Positions 32,234 to 41,641 of a DNA stretch of 64,000 bases are shown here, in pieces. The stretch is from Lachnospiraceae bacterium (GTDB taxonomy: Bacteria; Bacillota; Clostridia; Lachnospirales; Lachnospiraceae). The position numbers were made by a program, and so were the translations under genes. The DNA is taken from contig CABJBK010000009.1 in assembly GCA_902363825.1 (NCBI GenBank), positions 102,626-166,625 of the forward strand, given 5' to 3'. Within the stretch, counting starts at the first letter, position 1; each line of letters begins with the position of its first letter. The notes under the pieces are model-generated. The model made no database searches, was not told the origin of the DNA, and was given only the letters and a program-made list of their open reading frames with translations.

Positions 32234-32620
32234 ATGTTTGAACAGGATTATATTATGCGCCTGATCCATGAGATGGTGCGCACAGTTATGAAACTGGTAT
32301 TCGGGCTGGACGAAGAAGAGGAAGAAGAATTGAGAGTGCTCGATACCATGTCAGCGGATAATGGAGAAAAATTGAACGAGCTGATCGACCTTGCAGACGA
32401 GGGAAAGATCAATGAAGCAGAGAACAGACTGTATGACCTGTTGGAGGACAAAGATCCGGATGCGCTCAAGATCGCGCTTGCATTTTACGATCATATGAAC
32501 GGGTTCGATACAGAATTTTTAGATGAGGCAGACTATTCCAGAGAGGAGATCCGGGATGGGATCTGCGATGTGCTTAAGCGATTTGGCTATGGTGGAATGA
32601 CCGGATTGTTTTTGCAGTAA
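32234..32620 (+). CDS. small acidic helical protein, DUF6483-like
   Basis: A 128-residue, very acidic, all-helical protein with an amphipathic N-terminus (DYIMRLIHEMVRTVMKLVFG) and a helical-repeat-like body (GKINEAENRLYDLLEDKDPDALKIALAFYDHMN). It resembles proteins common in Lachnospiraceae that I recall as DUF6483; function unknown. AAAGGGAGA precedes the ATG. It lies 27 bases upstream of the truncated LacI/GGDEF chimera. Confidence 0.72.
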   Translation: MFEQDYIMRLIHEMVRTVMKLVFGLDEEEEEELRVLDTMSADNGEKLNELIDLADEGKINEAENRLYDLLEDKDPDALKIALAFYDHMNGFDTEFLDEADYSREEIRDGICDVLKRFGYGGMTGLFLQ

Positions 32621-32647
32621 AATGAAAGGATAAAGAAGGGATTTACA

Positions 32648-33205
32648 TTGGAAAAAGGACAAAAGAGAATAACGATCGGAGTTCTCGCAGGCGGAATACT
32701 GGACGATTTTACGAAAGTCGTGAGCAGGGGAGTGCTCAGCGCGGCAAAGCGTCTGGGCGTGAACGTCGTGGTGCTCCCCGGAAAATATCTGGACCGGGAT
32801 CTGTCGGACAACCGGGAACTTCGTTATGAATATCAGTACAATACCATATTTTCCTATGCGGAGAAAGAAAAGATAGACGCGCTTCTCGTGCTGGCGGGAA
32901 GCATCGGATACTGCGTTTCGACAGAGCGCATAAAAAAAATGCTCACAAGGTACAAAGTGCCATGTGTGCTGATCGCGTCACAGGTGGACGGATTTGTGGA
33001 TGTCTCCTATGATAACTGCGCGGGGGTGCGTCAGGCATTTGAGCGTGAGAACAAAAACAGTGATAAGCCATACAATGTGACGGTTTCCGCCGGCGCGGTG
33101 AGGATCGATCCGGAAGAAGAAATGACGCTTGAGGAAGCACTCGCAAAGGCGGATCAGAAGTTATACATTGCAAAACAGCATCGTAAGAAAGAAGTTGCGA
33201 AATAA
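32648..33205 (+). pseudogene. internally deleted LacI-sensor/GGDEF relative (in-frame chimera)
   Basis: A 185-residue frame starting at TTG 32648 (GAAGGG upstream). Residues 1-128 align by eye with residues 1-142 of the LacI-GGDEF protein at 28875 (TIGVLAGGILDDF versus TIGIMLGDIQSDY; YEYQYNTIFSYAEKEKIDAL versus the equivalent stretch; DNCAGVRQAF versus DNYNGTRSCM). Residues 130-185 match the extreme end of a GGDEF domain (VTVSAGAVRIDPEEE, ALAKADQKLYIAKQH). About 580 residues, including the GGDEF motif, are missing while the frame is kept. It cannot be a cyclase; it is either a decayed gene or a small ligand-binding decoy. Confidence 0.75.
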
Positions 33206-33248
33206 TAAAGATAAAAAAAGATAGAAAAGGAATGACAGGAGTAAAAGA

Positions 33249-34073
33249 ATGGCAGAAGAGATGAATTATCCGGGGATGGGAACGCAGATCCCAGCAAAAA
33301 AAGAAAGATCGGGGATCAGCGGAAGTACCCTAAAGATCATTGCGATCGTTACCATGCTCATTGACCACATCGGTGCGTCGGTACTCGGGAGACTGCTTCA
33401 GACACACGGGATCAATGAACTGAATGTGGCAGATATATCGGCGCTCACACAGTGGATGGCTGATAACTCGGTATTGTTCTGGAGTTATACCATCATGCGG
33501 ATGATCGGGCGCGTGGCGTTTCCGATCTTCTGCTTTTTGCTGATCCAGGGATTTTTACATACCCATGACGTAAAAAAATACGCGGCGCGGCTGTTTGCGT
33601 TCGCACTGATCTCGGAACTGCCCTTTGATCTGGCATTTAAGGGAAAGATAGATTTTTCCTATCAGAATGTATTCTTTACACTGTTTATCGGTCTTATGAC
33701 GATGATCGCGTTCCGCTGGATCGAGGATCATACGGACTGGAGCGGATGGCAGCGCGTGATCCTTTATATCGCGGCGCTTGTGTGCGGGATCGTGGTGGCG
33801 GAGCTGCTGCAGACGGATTACGCGGGAAAGGGCGTGGTCTGCATTATGGCGCTTTATATTTTTAGGAAAACAAAGGTGCAGCAGATCATTGCCGGCTGCG
33901 TGGCATTTTGCTGGGAGCTTACAGCACCGATTGCATTTTTGCCGATTGCATTCTATAATGGAAAGCGTGGATTAAAGATTAAATATTTCTTTTATGCATT
34001 CTATCCGGTGCATCTGCTCATACTGTATCTGGTCGTTTGCCTGATGGGTATGGGAAATATGCCGGCAATGTAA
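33249..34073 (+). CDS. TraX-family membrane protein
   Basis: A 274-residue protein with about eight membrane segments from residue 24 on. STLKIIAIVTMLIDHIGA and the Arg in GRVAFPIFCFLLIQGF are the conserved start of the TraX family, and the C-terminal YNGKRGLKIKYFFYAFYPVHLLILY is also typical. TraX was named for N-acetylation of F-pilin; chromosomal clostridial members are likely acyltransferases of the cell envelope. No conjugation genes are near, so plasmid transfer is not implied. Confidence 0.85.
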   Translation: MAEEMNYPGMGTQIPAKKERSGISGSTLKIIAIVTMLIDHIGASVLGRLLQTHGINELNVADISALTQWMADNSVLFWSYTIMRMIGRVAFPIFCFLLIQGFLHTHDVKKYAARLFAFALISELPFDLAFKGKIDFSYQNVFFTLFIGLMTMIAFRWIEDHTDWSGWQRVILYIAALVCGIVVAELLQTDYAGKGVVCIMALYIFRKTKVQQIIAGCVAFCWELTAPIAFLPIAFYNGKRGLKIKYFFYAFYPVHLLILYLVVCLMGMGNMPAM

Positions 34074-34108
34074 GGAAATGAAATACAGACGGAATGGAGA
34101 CGATGGAC

Positions 34109-34678
34109 ATGAAAAAGACGATTCTTACCATTGGAAGACAGTATGGAAGCGGCGGCCGTGAAATCGGACAGAAGATTGCCGAGAAGCTGGGATATCCGCT
34201 TTATGATAAGGAAAAACTGCTGGAAATTGCGAAAAAAGACGGCAGTTTTGATGAGGTGAGATCTTTCTATCAGGAAAAACCGGTGGACAGTCTGCTGTAC
34301 GCGATCGCGATGAGCACGCTCACACAGGGCATGGAGAGAAAGCCGTTTCAGGAGATCAAAAAGATCATTGAGCAGGAGCCGTGTATCCTGATCGGACGCT
34401 GTGGAAACTATATCACGAAGGACAGAACAGATACCCTGCGTGTGTTCATCCATGCGGATGATAAATTCCGCGCGGAGCGTGTGGCGAAGGAAAACGGGAT
34501 CACGGAAGAAAAGGCGGCAAAAAAGATCGTTGAGACAGATAAGGCGAGAGCTTCCTTTTACCGTTTCTATACCAACGGGGAATGGGATCAGGCATCTGGC
34601 TATGATCTTGTGTTAAACAGCAGCATGTTCGGAATTGACCAGTGCGTGGATATGATCATAAAAAGTATGGATCGATAA
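34109..34678 (+). CDS. cytidylate-kinase-like P-loop protein
   Basis: About 189 residues with the pattern MKKTILTIGRQYGSGGREI: a P-loop of the cytidylate kinase-like family, followed by GYPLYDKEKL, CILIGRCGNYI and a C-terminal YDLVLNSSMFG. Such proteins are frequent in Firmicutes and are distinct from the essential CMP kinase; their substrate is not known. The ATG at 34109 fits GGAG spacing of 9; ATG 34103 or 34094 are alternatives. Confidence 0.82.
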   Translation: MKKTILTIGRQYGSGGREIGQKIAEKLGYPLYDKEKLLEIAKKDGSFDEVRSFYQEKPVDSLLYAIAMSTLTQGMERKPFQEIKKIIEQEPCILIGRCGNYITKDRTDTLRVFIHADDKFRAERVAKENGITEEKAAKKIVETDKARASFYRFYTNGEWDQASGYDLVLNSSMFGIDQCVDMIIKSMDR

Positions 34679-34681
34679 AAG

Positions 34682-34727
34682 AAAAAAGCTGTGAAAGATG
34701 AAACATCATTTTTCGCAGCTTTTTTTT
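34682..34727. terminator. bidirectional terminator
   Basis: AAAAAAGCTG pairs with CAGCTTTTTT and the stem continues inwards through GAAA/TTTC. T-runs occur on both strands, serving the kinase-like gene and the convergent methyltransferase gene. Confidence 0.85.
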
Positions 34728-34736
34728 GATGGCATT

Positions 34737-35594
34737 TTACTTTTCCCATCGTCCCGATGCGCCGCACGGGAGCACCAGACCGGTTGCGGAAACCGGAAGC
34801 CCGATCTCCTCCGCATGGACAGTTCCACCGAAATCTTTTAACGCAGTTCCAAGCATATAGGAGAGCACGGCAGGCTGAAGCCCGGTCGTGTAGGAACTGA
34901 TCAGGAAGAACAGCGGGTCGTCCGAGAGCAGCTTCGCACAGAGCTTGATCAGCGGATAGACACAGTCCTCGATCTTCCAGATCTCTCCCTTGGTGCCTCT
35001 GCCGTAAGAAGGCGGATCCATGATGATCGCGTCATAGTGGTTTCCGCGGCGGATCTCGCGCTCTACGAATTTGACGCAGTCATCTACGATCCAGCGGATC
35101 GGCGCGTCGGAAAGACCGGAGGATGCCGCGTTTTCCTTTGCCCAGGTGACCATGCCCTTTGAGGCGTCAACGTGTGTCACGCTCGCACCGGCAGCGGCAG
35201 CGGCGACCGTAGCGCCTCCGGTGTAGGCGAACAGGTTTAAGACCTTGACCGGACGGTGCGCGTTTTTGATCTTTCCGGAGCACCAGTCCCAGTTGACCGC
35301 CTGTTCCGGAAACAGTCCGGTATGCTTGAAACTGAATGGCTTTAACTGGAACGTCAGATTTTTGTACTGGATGCTCCACTGCTCCGGCAGATCGAAAAAC
35401 TCCCATTCACCGCCGCCTTTTTTACTGCGGTGGTAATGCGCGTTCATCTTCTTCCAGCAGCGGTTGTTCTTGGGCGTGTCCCAGATGACCTGCGGATCCG
35501 GGCGCACCAGGATATAATTTCCCCAGCGTTCCGCCTTTTCTCCCTTTGAACAGTCTATTACTTCATAATCTTTCCATTGATCTGCAATCCACAT
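34737..35594 (-). CDS. class I SAM-dependent rRNA methyltransferase (RlmI/YccW-like)
   Basis: A 285-residue methyltransferase. Motif I is LNLFAYTGGATVAAA, then HVDASKGMVTWAKEN, and the catalytic-loop motif IMDPPSYGRG. This set is typical of the RlmI/RlmK-type 23S rRNA methyltransferase superfamily, though it lacks an N-terminal PUA domain. AGAGGA precedes the ATG. Monocistronic by layout. Target base unknown. Confidence 0.82.
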   Translation of the reverse strand: MWIADQWKDYEVIDCSKGEKAERWGNYILVRPDPQVIWDTPKNNRCWKKMNAHYHRSKKGGGEWEFFDLPEQWSIQYKNLTFQLKPFSFKHTGLFPEQAVNWDWCSGKIKNAHRPVKVLNLFAYTGGATVAAAAAGASVTHVDASKGMVTWAKENAASSGLSDAPIRWIVDDCVKFVEREIRRGNHYDAIIMDPPSYGRGTKGEIWKIEDCVYPLIKLCAKLLSDDPLFFLISSYTTGLQPAVLSYMLGTALKDFGGTVHAEEIGLPVSATGLVLPCGASGRWEK

Positions 35595-35728
35595 GTTAAA
35601 ATCCTCTTCCTACCTAATTATATATGAAGTTATTATATCGACCGCGCGCGCCAGCGTCAATATCTTTCCGTTTCTTTCCCGGATGAAGTGTGTTATAATT
35701 ACGGCATTATACATGAGGCGGAGAGAAA

Positions 35729-35926
35729 ATGAGTACATCAGCGCTCGTGGTCAATATCGCAGTGAGCGTCTTAAGCGGGGCACCGGAACAGAAGATCATT
35801 CAGGAATTTGAAGAGGCAAACAACATGCGTGAGCTGTTTTTTAGGGCGGGAACCGGAAAAATCCCGCCCTTTTGCATGAAAAACCGGAAAAAATGGATTG
35901 TACCTGAAAAAATACAATTTCTTTGA
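35729..35926 (+). CDS. small protein frame, uncertain
   Basis: A 65-codon frame from ATG 35729 with GGCGGAG upstream and a possible -10 TATAAT at 35693-35698. The first half (MSTSALVVNIAVSVLSGAP, then an acidic helix) looks protein-like. The second half runs through an intrinsic terminator (35843-35873), which is odd for a coding region. It may be a genuine small protein whose message ends early, a leader, or chance. No function can be given. Confidence 0.35.
   Translation: MSTSALVVNIAVSVLSGAPEQKIIQEFEEANNMRELFFRAGTGKIPPFCMKNRKKWIVPEKIQFL
35843..35873 (+). terminator. intrinsic terminator upstream of the S10 promoter
   Basis: AGGGCGGGA pairs with TCCCGCCCT (9 bp, 10-base loop), followed by TTT. 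It would end any transcript entering the ribosomal protein region from upstream. Confidence 0.7.
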
Positions 35927-35934
35927 AAAAAGTG

Positions 35935-35963
35935 TTGCAAAGCCGGAGGATATCCTGTATACT
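35935..35963 (+). promoter_or_regulatory. promoter of the S10 ribosomal supercluster
   Basis: TTGCAA (35935-35940), 17-base spacer, TATACT (35958-35963); start expected near 35970. Confidence 0.8.
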
Positions 35964-35969
35964 AGCAAG

Positions 35970-36194
35970 TGCTGTGACATGATAGCGTTGAAGCGCGAGG
36001 TTGCTGCCTGATATGGCAGGTTTTCCGTGGAGCGAATGTCAAGTTAGGAAACTGGCGACAAGTCACTGTACGAATCAAAGATGTCTACGAAAGGTAGAAA
36101 CAACGTGTGTAAATCCGTAGGACACACACGGAGAAGTGTACAGTCACCGCTTGTCGTACTGAAGTAAAAGTGCGAAAAGGAGGCGACTTTTTTT
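35970..36194 (+). promoter_or_regulatory. structured 5' leader of the S10 operon
   Basis: A 225-base untranslated leader with clear paired elements: hairpin CTGCC/GGCAG (36004-36019), a long-range stem CGACAAG with CTTGTCG plus ACTGTAC with GTACAGT, enclosing hairpins TCTAC/GTAGA (36084-36098) and CGTGTGT/ACACACG (36104-36130). Directly before rpsJ, AAAAGT (36166-36171) can pair with ACTTTT (36186-36191), placing the AGGAGG ribosome binding site in the loop and leaving a T-run. This suggests autogenous control by a ribosomal protein; L4 does so in E. coli with an unrelated structure. Confidence 0.7.
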
Positions 36195-36512
36195 ATGGCA
36201 AGTCAAGTAATGAGAATCACGCTCAAAGCTTATGACCACGAATTAGTGGATTCATCAGCAAAAAAAATCATCGAGACTGTAAAGAAAAACGGATCACAGG
36301 TGAGTGGACCAGTACCACTTCCGACTAAGAAAGAAGTAGTTACGATTCTTAGAGCAGTACACAAGTACAAAGATTCCAGAGAGCAGTTCGAGCAGAGAAC
36401 TCATAAGAGACTTATCGATATCATTGCACCGACACAGAAAACTGTAGATGCATTATCCAGACTGGAAATGCCGGCTGGTGTTTACATTGATATCAAAATG
36501 AAAGAAAAGTAA
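36195..36512 (+). CDS. rpsJ: 30S ribosomal protein S10
   Basis: 105 residues. [19 protein letters not shown] and the C-terminal [28 protein letters not shown] are hallmark S10. First gene of the S10 cluster, behind a structured leader. S10 (NusE) also joins antitermination complexes. A long 196-base spacer follows before rplC. Confidence 0.98.
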   Translation: MASQVMRITLKAYDHELVDSSAKKIIETVKKNGSQVSGPVPLPTKKEVVTILRAVHKYKDSREQFEQRTHKRLIDIIAPTQKTVDALSRLEMPAGVYIDIKMKEK

Positions 36513-36708
36513 GAAAGTCAAAAATGGCAACAATCCTGAAGGGTTAATATAGAAGCAACACAACATTCTGTAAGGAATCAACATATTCGCGCTCACGCGA
36601 ATTCATAGTGTTCCACTTATATGACTGTTCTAGGATGAACATGGCGTACCGGGGCTTCCCGGAGTAATACAAAGTGTTCCGCTGTAGAGAAAACAGGAGG
36701 TAAAAAGA
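36513..36708 (+). promoter_or_regulatory. long structured spacer between rpsJ and rplC
   Basis: A 196-base gap inside a normally tight operon. It contains hairpins ATTCGCG-CTCA-CGCGAAT (36585-36602), GTTC/GAAC, and CCGGG-GCTT-CCCGG (36649-36662), plus two copies of AGTGTTCC (36607-36614 and 36673-36680). Possibly an internal regulatory leader for rplC/rplD, or an RNA processing region. No promoter of convincing quality was seen. Confidence 0.5.
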
Positions 36709-37392
36709 ATGAAGAAAGCTATCTTAGCTACAAAAGTCGGAATGACTCAGATCTTCAATGCAGATGGAGTTATGGTTCCGGTAACTGTATTACAGGCTGG
36801 TCCGTGTGTAGTAACACAGATCAAAACCGTTGAAAACGATGGTTACAGCGCTGTACAGGTTGGTTTCGTTGATAAGAAAGAAAAAGTTGTCAACAAAGAT
36901 GCCAACGGCAAAAAAGAAATCAGAAACAGACATGGTGTAAACAAAGCTGAAATGGGACATTTCGCTAAAGCCGGTGTTTCTGGAAAGAGATATGTAAGAG
37001 AGTTCAAATTTGAGAACGCAGCAGATTACAATCTTGCAGATGAGATCAAAGCAGACATCTTCGCAGAAGGCGATAAGATCGACGCAACTGCAATCTCAAA
37101 AGGTAAAGGATTCCAGGGCGCTATTAAGAGACTTGGACAGCACAGAGGACCGATGGCTCATGGTTCCAAATTCCATCGTCATCAGGGTTCCAATGGTTCC
37201 TGCTCCACACCGAGCCGTGTGTTCAAAGGAAAAGGAATGCCGGGTCACATGGGAAGCGTAAAGGTTACAGTTCAGAATCTTGAAATCGTAAGAGTAGATG
37301 CTGAAAACAACCTGATCTTAGTAAAGGGCGCTGTACCAGGACCGAAGAAGTCTTTAGTAACAGTAAAAGAAAGCGTTAAAGTCGCTAATTAG
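36709..37392 (+). CDS. rplC: 50S ribosomal protein L3
   Basis: 227 residues; [16 protein letters not shown], the [13 protein letters not shown] loop and [15 protein letters not shown] are diagnostic of L3, an early assembly protein near the peptidyl transferase centre. ACAGGAGG precedes the ATG. Slightly longer than E. coli L3, with an extension in the first half. Confidence 0.98.
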   Translation: MKKAILATKVGMTQIFNADGVMVPVTVLQAGPCVVTQIKTVENDGYSAVQVGFVDKKEKVVNKDANGKKEIRNRHGVNKAEMGHFAKAGVSGKRYVREFKFENAADYNLADEIKADIFAEGDKIDATAISKGKGFQGAIKRLGQHRGPMAHGSKFHRHQGSNGSCSTPSRVFKGKGMPGHMGSVKVTVQNLEIVRVDAENNLILVKGAVPGPKKSLVTVKESVKVAN

Positions 37393-37420
37393 TGCTTGAT
37401 AGGAAAGGAGGAACTTACAG

Positions 37421-38041
37421 ATGGCTAAAGTATCTGTTTATAATATGGAAGGCAAAGAAGTAGGCAGTATGGAATTAAACGATGCTGTATTCGGTGTTGA
37501 AGTAAACGAACATCTGGTACACATGGCAGTAGTTCAGCAGCTTGCAAATAATCGTCAGGGAACACAGAAAGCAAAAACACGTTCTGAAGTTCGCGGCGGC
37601 GGTAGAAAACCATGGAGACAGAAAGGAACCGGTCATGCAAGACAGGGTTCAACAAGAGCTCCGCAGTGGACTGGCGGTGGCGTAGTATTCGCTCCGACTC
37701 CGAGAGATTATTCTTTCAAAATGAACCGCAAAGAGAAGAGAGCAGCTCTTAAATCTGCACTCACATCAAGAGTTCAGGAAAACAAACTTATCGTTGTAGA
37801 TGAGTTAAAGTTCGACGAGATCAAGACAAAGAAATTTGCTGAGGTTTTAAAGAACTTAAATCTTGACAAAGCACTCGTAGTATTAAACGAGAACGATGAA
37901 AAAGTTGTAATGTCCGCAAAGAACATTCCGACTGTAAAGACAACTCAGATCAATACGATCAACGTATATGATGTGCTGAAATACAACACGGTAGTACTTA
38001 CCAAGGCTGCCGCAGAATCCATCGAGGAGGTGTATGCATAA
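37421..38041 (+). CDS. rplD: 50S ribosomal protein L4
   Basis: 206 residues; the extended loop ([20 protein letters not shown]) and [12 protein letters not shown] are L4 signatures. L4 lines the exit tunnel and in E. coli regulates its own operon. AAAGGAGG precedes the ATG; its stop shares a base with the rplW start. Confidence 0.98.
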   Translation: MAKVSVYNMEGKEVGSMELNDAVFGVEVNEHLVHMAVVQQLANNRQGTQKAKTRSEVRGGGRKPWRQKGTGHARQGSTRAPQWTGGGVVFAPTPRDYSFKMNRKEKRAALKSALTSRVQENKLIVVDELKFDEIKTKKFAEVLKNLNLDKALVVLNENDEKVVMSAKNIPTVKTTQINTINVYDVLKYNTVVLTKAAAESIEEVYA

Positions 38042-38340
38042 TGGCAAACATTCAGTATTATGATGTAATCCTCAAACCGGTAGTAACCGAGAAGAGTATG
38101 TCTGCTATGGCTGAAAAGAAATATACATTTTTCGTTCATCCGGAAGCAAACAAGACCATGATCAAAGAAGCAGTTGAAAAAATGTTCGAAGGAGCAAAAG
38201 TTGCCAGCGTAAACACCATGAACATGGATGGAAAGAAAAAAAGACGCGGCATGAAAGTTGGAAAGACTGCTAAGACAAAGAAAGCAATCGTTCAGCTTAC
38301 CGCAGACAGCGCTGATATCGAAATCTTCGCTGGACTGTAA
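38041..38340 (+). CDS. rplW: 50S ribosomal protein L23
   Basis: 99 residues; [14 protein letters not shown] and [20 protein letters not shown] are typical. Located at the tunnel exit and docks SRP and trigger factor. Starts on the last base of the rplD stop; a 114-base spacer separates it from rplB. Confidence 0.98.
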   Translation: MANIQYYDVILKPVVTEKSMSAMAEKKYTFFVHPEANKTMIKEAVEKMFEGAKVASVNTMNMDGKKKRRGMKVGKTAKTKKAIVQLTADSADIEIFAGL

Positions 38341-38454
38341 AATCAGATCCTTTAAAATCATGTACAGAAAAGTACGACAATAAATCACAAGTGAGTGCCG
38401 GGGAAACGCCTTTGGGCGTGGAACGCAGGCATGAGTATTGAAAGGAGAAACGAA

Positions 38455-39300
38455 ATGGGAATTAAGACATATAACCCATATACACCTTCCAGAAGAAATA
38501 TGACTGGCTCTGATTTCTCTGAAATCACAAAGAAGACACCGGAGAAGTCACTCGTTGTTTCTTTAAAGAAGAACGCTGGTCGTAACAATCAGGGTAAAAT
38601 CACAGTTAGACACCACGGTGGTGGAAACAGACAGAAATACAGAATCATTGATTTCAAGAGAAACAGCAAGGATGGAATCCCTGCAAAAGTTATCGGTATC
38701 GAATACGATCCGAACAGAACAGCAAACATCGCTCTGATCTGCTACGCAGACGGACAGAAATCTTATATCCTTGCTCCGGCAGGACTTACAGATGGCATGA
38801 CTGTTATGAGTGGTGCAGAAGCAGAAGTTAGAGTTGGTAACTGCTTACCGCTTGAAAACATTCCGGTTGGTACACAGGTACACAACATTGAATTATATGT
38901 AGGCAAGGGTGGACAGCTTGTTCGTTCCGCTGGTATGAGCGCACAGCTCATGGCAAAAGAAGGAAAATACGCAACATTAAGACTTCCGTCAGGAGAAATG
39001 CGTATGGTTCCGCTTGGATGCAGAGCTACCATCGGTGTAATCGGAAATGGTGATCACAACCTCATTAATCTTGGTAAAGCCGGACGTAAACGTCACATGG
39101 GTATCAGACCTACTGTTCGTGGTTCCGTTATGAACCCGAATGACCATCCGCACGGTGGTGGTGAAGGAAAAGCACCTGTTGGACGCCCGGGCCCATGCAC
39201 ACCTTGGGGTAAACCTGCTCTTGGTCTTAAGACTCGTAAGAAGAAAAAAGCTTCTAACAAGATGATCGTAAGAAGAAGAGACGGTAGAGCTATCAAATAA
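38455..39300 (+). CDS. rplB: 50S ribosomal protein L2
   Basis: 281 residues; [16 protein letters not shown] at the start and the catalytic-centre loop [16 protein letters not shown] near the C-terminus mark L2. ATG 38455 follows GAAAGGAG; an upstream in-frame ATG at 38395 would lie in the spacer and has no site. Confidence 0.98.
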   Translation: MGIKTYNPYTPSRRNMTGSDFSEITKKTPEKSLVVSLKKNAGRNNQGKITVRHHGGGNRQKYRIIDFKRNSKDGIPAKVIGIEYDPNRTANIALICYADGQKSYILAPAGLTDGMTVMSGAEAEVRVGNCLPLENIPVGTQVHNIELYVGKGGQLVRSAGMSAQLMAKEGKYATLRLPSGEMRMVPLGCRATIGVIGNGDHNLINLGKAGRKRHMGIRPTVRGSVMNPNDHPHGGGEGKAPVGRPGPCTPWGKPALGLKTRKKKKASNKMIVRRRDGRAIK

Positions 39301-39315
39301 TTAGGAGGAAAGACA

Positions 39316-39597
39316 ATGGCAAGATCACTGAAAAAAGGACCTTTTGCAGATGCAAGCTTACTGAAGAAAGTAGACGCTATGAACGCAAAGGGCGATAAAT
39401 CTGTTATTAAAACATGGTCACGTCGTTCTACAATTTTCCCATCCTTTGTTGGACATACAATTGCAGTTCACGATGGCAGAAAACATGTTCCGGTATATGT
39501 TACCGAAGATATGGTCGGACACAAACTCGGTGAGTTCGTAGCAACCAGAACTTACAGAGGCCATGGAAAAGACGAAAAGAAATCAGGCGTTAGATAA
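39316..39597 (+). CDS. rpsS: 30S ribosomal protein S19
   Basis: 93 residues; [39 protein letters not shown] and [14 protein letters not shown] are classic S19. Head of the small subunit. TTAGGAGG precedes the ATG, 15 bases after rplB. Confidence 0.98.
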   Translation: MARSLKKGPFADASLLKKVDAMNAKGDKSVIKTWSRRSTIFPSFVGHTIAVHDGRKHVPVYVTEDMVGHKLGEFVATRTYRGHGKDEKKSGVR

Positions 39598-39625
39598 ACA
39601 GTATTTTTGAAAGGAGGTTTCCGTC

Positions 39626-40012
39626 ATGGCAAAAGGACATAGATCCCAGATTAAGAGAGAAAGAAATGCAGTAAAAGATACAAGACCTTCAGCAAAATTA
39701 TCCTTTGCAAGAATGTCAGTTCAGAAAGCTTGCTTCGTATTAGATGCGATCCGCGGCAAAGACGTTGAGACAGCATTAGGAATTGTTACTTACAATCCGA
39801 GATACGCTTCAAGTGTTGTTGAAAAATTATTAAAATCTGCAGTTGCAAACGCTGAAAACAACAACGGAATGAATGCAGAGAACCTTTATGTAGCAGAGTG
39901 CTATGCAAACAAAGGACCTACAATGAAACGAGTTAGACCGAGAGCACAGGGTAGAGCTTACAGAATCGAAAAGAGAATGAGCCACATCACAATCGTGCTT
40001 GATGAGAGATAA
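39626..40012 (+). CDS. rplV: 50S ribosomal protein L22
   Basis: 128 residues; [23 protein letters not shown] is given in part only ([13 protein letters not shown]), and the tunnel-lining hairpin [14 protein letters not shown] is complete. Macrolide-resistance changes occur in this loop in other species; no deletion is visible here. GAAAGGAGG precedes the ATG. Confidence 0.97.
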   Translation: MAKGHRSQIKRERNAVKDTRPSAKLSFARMSVQKACFVLDAIRGKDVETALGIVTYNPRYASSVVEKLLKSAVANAENNNGMNAENLYVAECYANKGPTMKRVRPRAQGRAYRIEKRMSHITIVLDER

Positions 40013-40023
40013 GGAGGGCAAAC

Positions 40024-40680
40024 ATGGGACAGAAAGTGAATCCTCATGGCTTAAGAGTCGGCGTTATCAAAGATTGGGACTCTAAGTGGTACGCAGAGGG
40101 AGACTTTGCAGATCTGCTGGTCGAAGACCACAAAATCAGAACATTTCTTAAGAAAAAATTATACAGCGCAGGTGTTTCTAAAATCGAGATCGAAAGAGCA
40201 TCTGACCGCGTTAAGGTTATTCTTTACACAGCAAAGCCGGGTGTTGTAATCGGAAAAGGCGGAGCTGAGATCGAAAAAGTAAAGGCTGAACTTCAGCAGT
40301 TTACCGACAAGAAGCTTGTCGTAGATATCAAAGAAGTAAAGAGACCGGATAAAGATGCACAGTTAGTAGCTGAGAACATCGCATTACAGTTGGAAAACCG
40401 TATTTCTTTCCGTAGAGCAATGAAGTCCTGCATGCAGAGAAGTATGAAGTCTGGCGCTCTTGGAATCAAGACCTGCTGTTCCGGACGTTTGGGCGGAGCT
40501 GATATGGCTCGTACCGAATTCTACAGTGACGGAACTATCCCGCTTCAGACCATTCGTGCAGACATCGATTACGGATTCGCAGAAGCAGATACAACTTACG
40601 GCAAAGTAGGCGTAAAAGTATGGATTTATAAAGGAGAAGTACTTCCGACGAAAGGAAATAAGGAAGGGAGCGATAAATAA
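40024..40680 (+). CDS. rpsC: 30S ribosomal protein S3
   Basis: 218 residues; [18 protein letters not shown] start, KH domain with [15 protein letters not shown], and the C-terminal [14 protein letters not shown]. Part of the mRNA entry site helicase. AAGGAGG precedes the ATG; the stop overlaps rplP by one base (TAATG). Confidence 0.98.
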   Translation: MGQKVNPHGLRVGVIKDWDSKWYAEGDFADLLVEDHKIRTFLKKKLYSAGVSKIEIERASDRVKVILYTAKPGVVIGKGGAEIEKVKAELQQFTDKKLVVDIKEVKRPDKDAQLVAENIALQLENRISFRRAMKSCMQRSMKSGALGIKTCCSGRLGGADMARTEFYSDGTIPLQTIRADIDYGFAEADTTYGKVGVKVWIYKGEVLPTKGNKEGSDK

Positions 40681-41117
40681 TGTTAATACCTAAGAAAGTA
40701 AAACATCGTACGCAGTTCCGTGGCTCCATGGCCGGAAAAGCAATGAGAGGTAATAAGATTACCAACGGTTCCTATGGTATCGTAGCAATGGAACCATGCT
40801 GGATCAAATCAAACCAGATCGAAGCTGCCCGTATAGCGATGACTCGTTATATCAAACGTGGTGGTAAAGTATGGATCAAAATTTTCCCTGACAAACCGGT
40901 TTCCCACAAGCCTTTAGGAGTTCGTATGGGTAAAGGAAAGGGTGCTTTAGAGTACTGGGTAGCTGTTGTTAAGCCAGGACGTGTATTATTTGAAATCTCT
41001 GACGTGCCAGACGACATTGCGAAGGAAGCATTACGTCTTGCTACACATAAATTACCTTGTAAATGTAAAGTAGTTTCACGTGCAGACTTAGAAGGCGGTG
41101 AATCAAATGAAAACTAG
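40680..41117 (+). CDS. rplP: 50S ribosomal protein L16
   Basis: 145 residues; [33 protein letters not shown] and [18 protein letters not shown] define L16, which positions A-site tRNA. Coupled to rpsC by TAATG and overlaps rpmC by 11 bases. Confidence 0.98.
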   Translation: MLIPKKVKHRTQFRGSMAGKAMRGNKITNGSYGIVAMEPCWIKSNQIEAARIAMTRYIKRGGKVWIKIFPDKPVSHKPLGVRMGKGKGALEYWVAVVKPGRVLFEISDVPDDIAKEALRLATHKLPCKCKVVSRADLEGGESNEN

Positions 41118-41316
41118 TAAATATTTAGAAGAATTAAAATCACAGTCCGCTGCAGATTTAAAGATGCAGTTAGTAGACGCAAAGAAAGAACTTTTCAATT
41201 TGAGATTCCAGAATGCTACGAATCAGTTAGATAACACGAGCAGAATCAAGGAAGTAAGAAAGAATATTGCCAGAATCCAGACGATCATCACGGAAAAGGC
41301 AAACGCTGCGGAATAA
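41107..41316 (+). CDS. rpmC: 50S ribosomal protein L29
   Basis: 69 residues from ATG 41107; two-helix protein with [21 protein letters not shown] in part ([13 protein letters not shown]) typical of L29. Starts inside rplP; a slightly longer form from ATG 41098 is possible but has poorer spacing to GGCGGTG. Confidence 0.96.
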   Translation: MKTSKYLEELKSQSAADLKMQLVDAKKELFNLRFQNATNQLDNTSRIKEVRKNIARIQTIITEKANAAE

Positions 41317-41364
41317 AAAGCGCAGGCATAACATTTTCCCATAAATCCAGAAAGGAGAACAATC

Positions 41365-41622
41365 GTGGAAGAAAGAAATCTTAGAAAAACACGTGTTGGT
41401 GTTGTTGTAAGTGATAAAATGGATAAGACTATCGTTGTTGCTGTAAAAGATAACGTAAGACATTCCTTATACAACAAGATCGTTAAAAGAACTTATAAAT
41501 TAAAAGCTCATGATGAAAACAACGAGTGCAAAGTCGGTGATACAGTCAGAGTTATGGAAACAAGACCTCTCTCAAAAGATAAGAGATGGAGACTTGTAGA
41601 AATCGTGGAAAGAGCAAAATAA
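41365..41622 (+). CDS. rpsQ: 30S ribosomal protein S17
   Basis: 85 residues; [19 protein letters not shown] and [21 protein letters not shown] are diagnostic. GAAAGGAG precedes the GTG/ATG start region; the frame begins at GTG 41365. OB-fold protein binding 16S rRNA. Confidence 0.97.
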   Translation: MEERNLRKTRVGVVVSDKMDKTIVVAVKDNVRHSLYNKIVKRTYKLKAHDENNECKVGDTVRVMETRPLSKDKRWRLVEIVERAK

Positions 41623-41641
41623 TTGAAGGAGGCTTACCGGT

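Noticed and set aside
33249..34073. TraX-like gene as evidence of a conjugative element
   Set aside because: No relaxase, type IV secretion, integrase or attachment site nearby; TraX-family proteins are common chromosomal membrane proteins.
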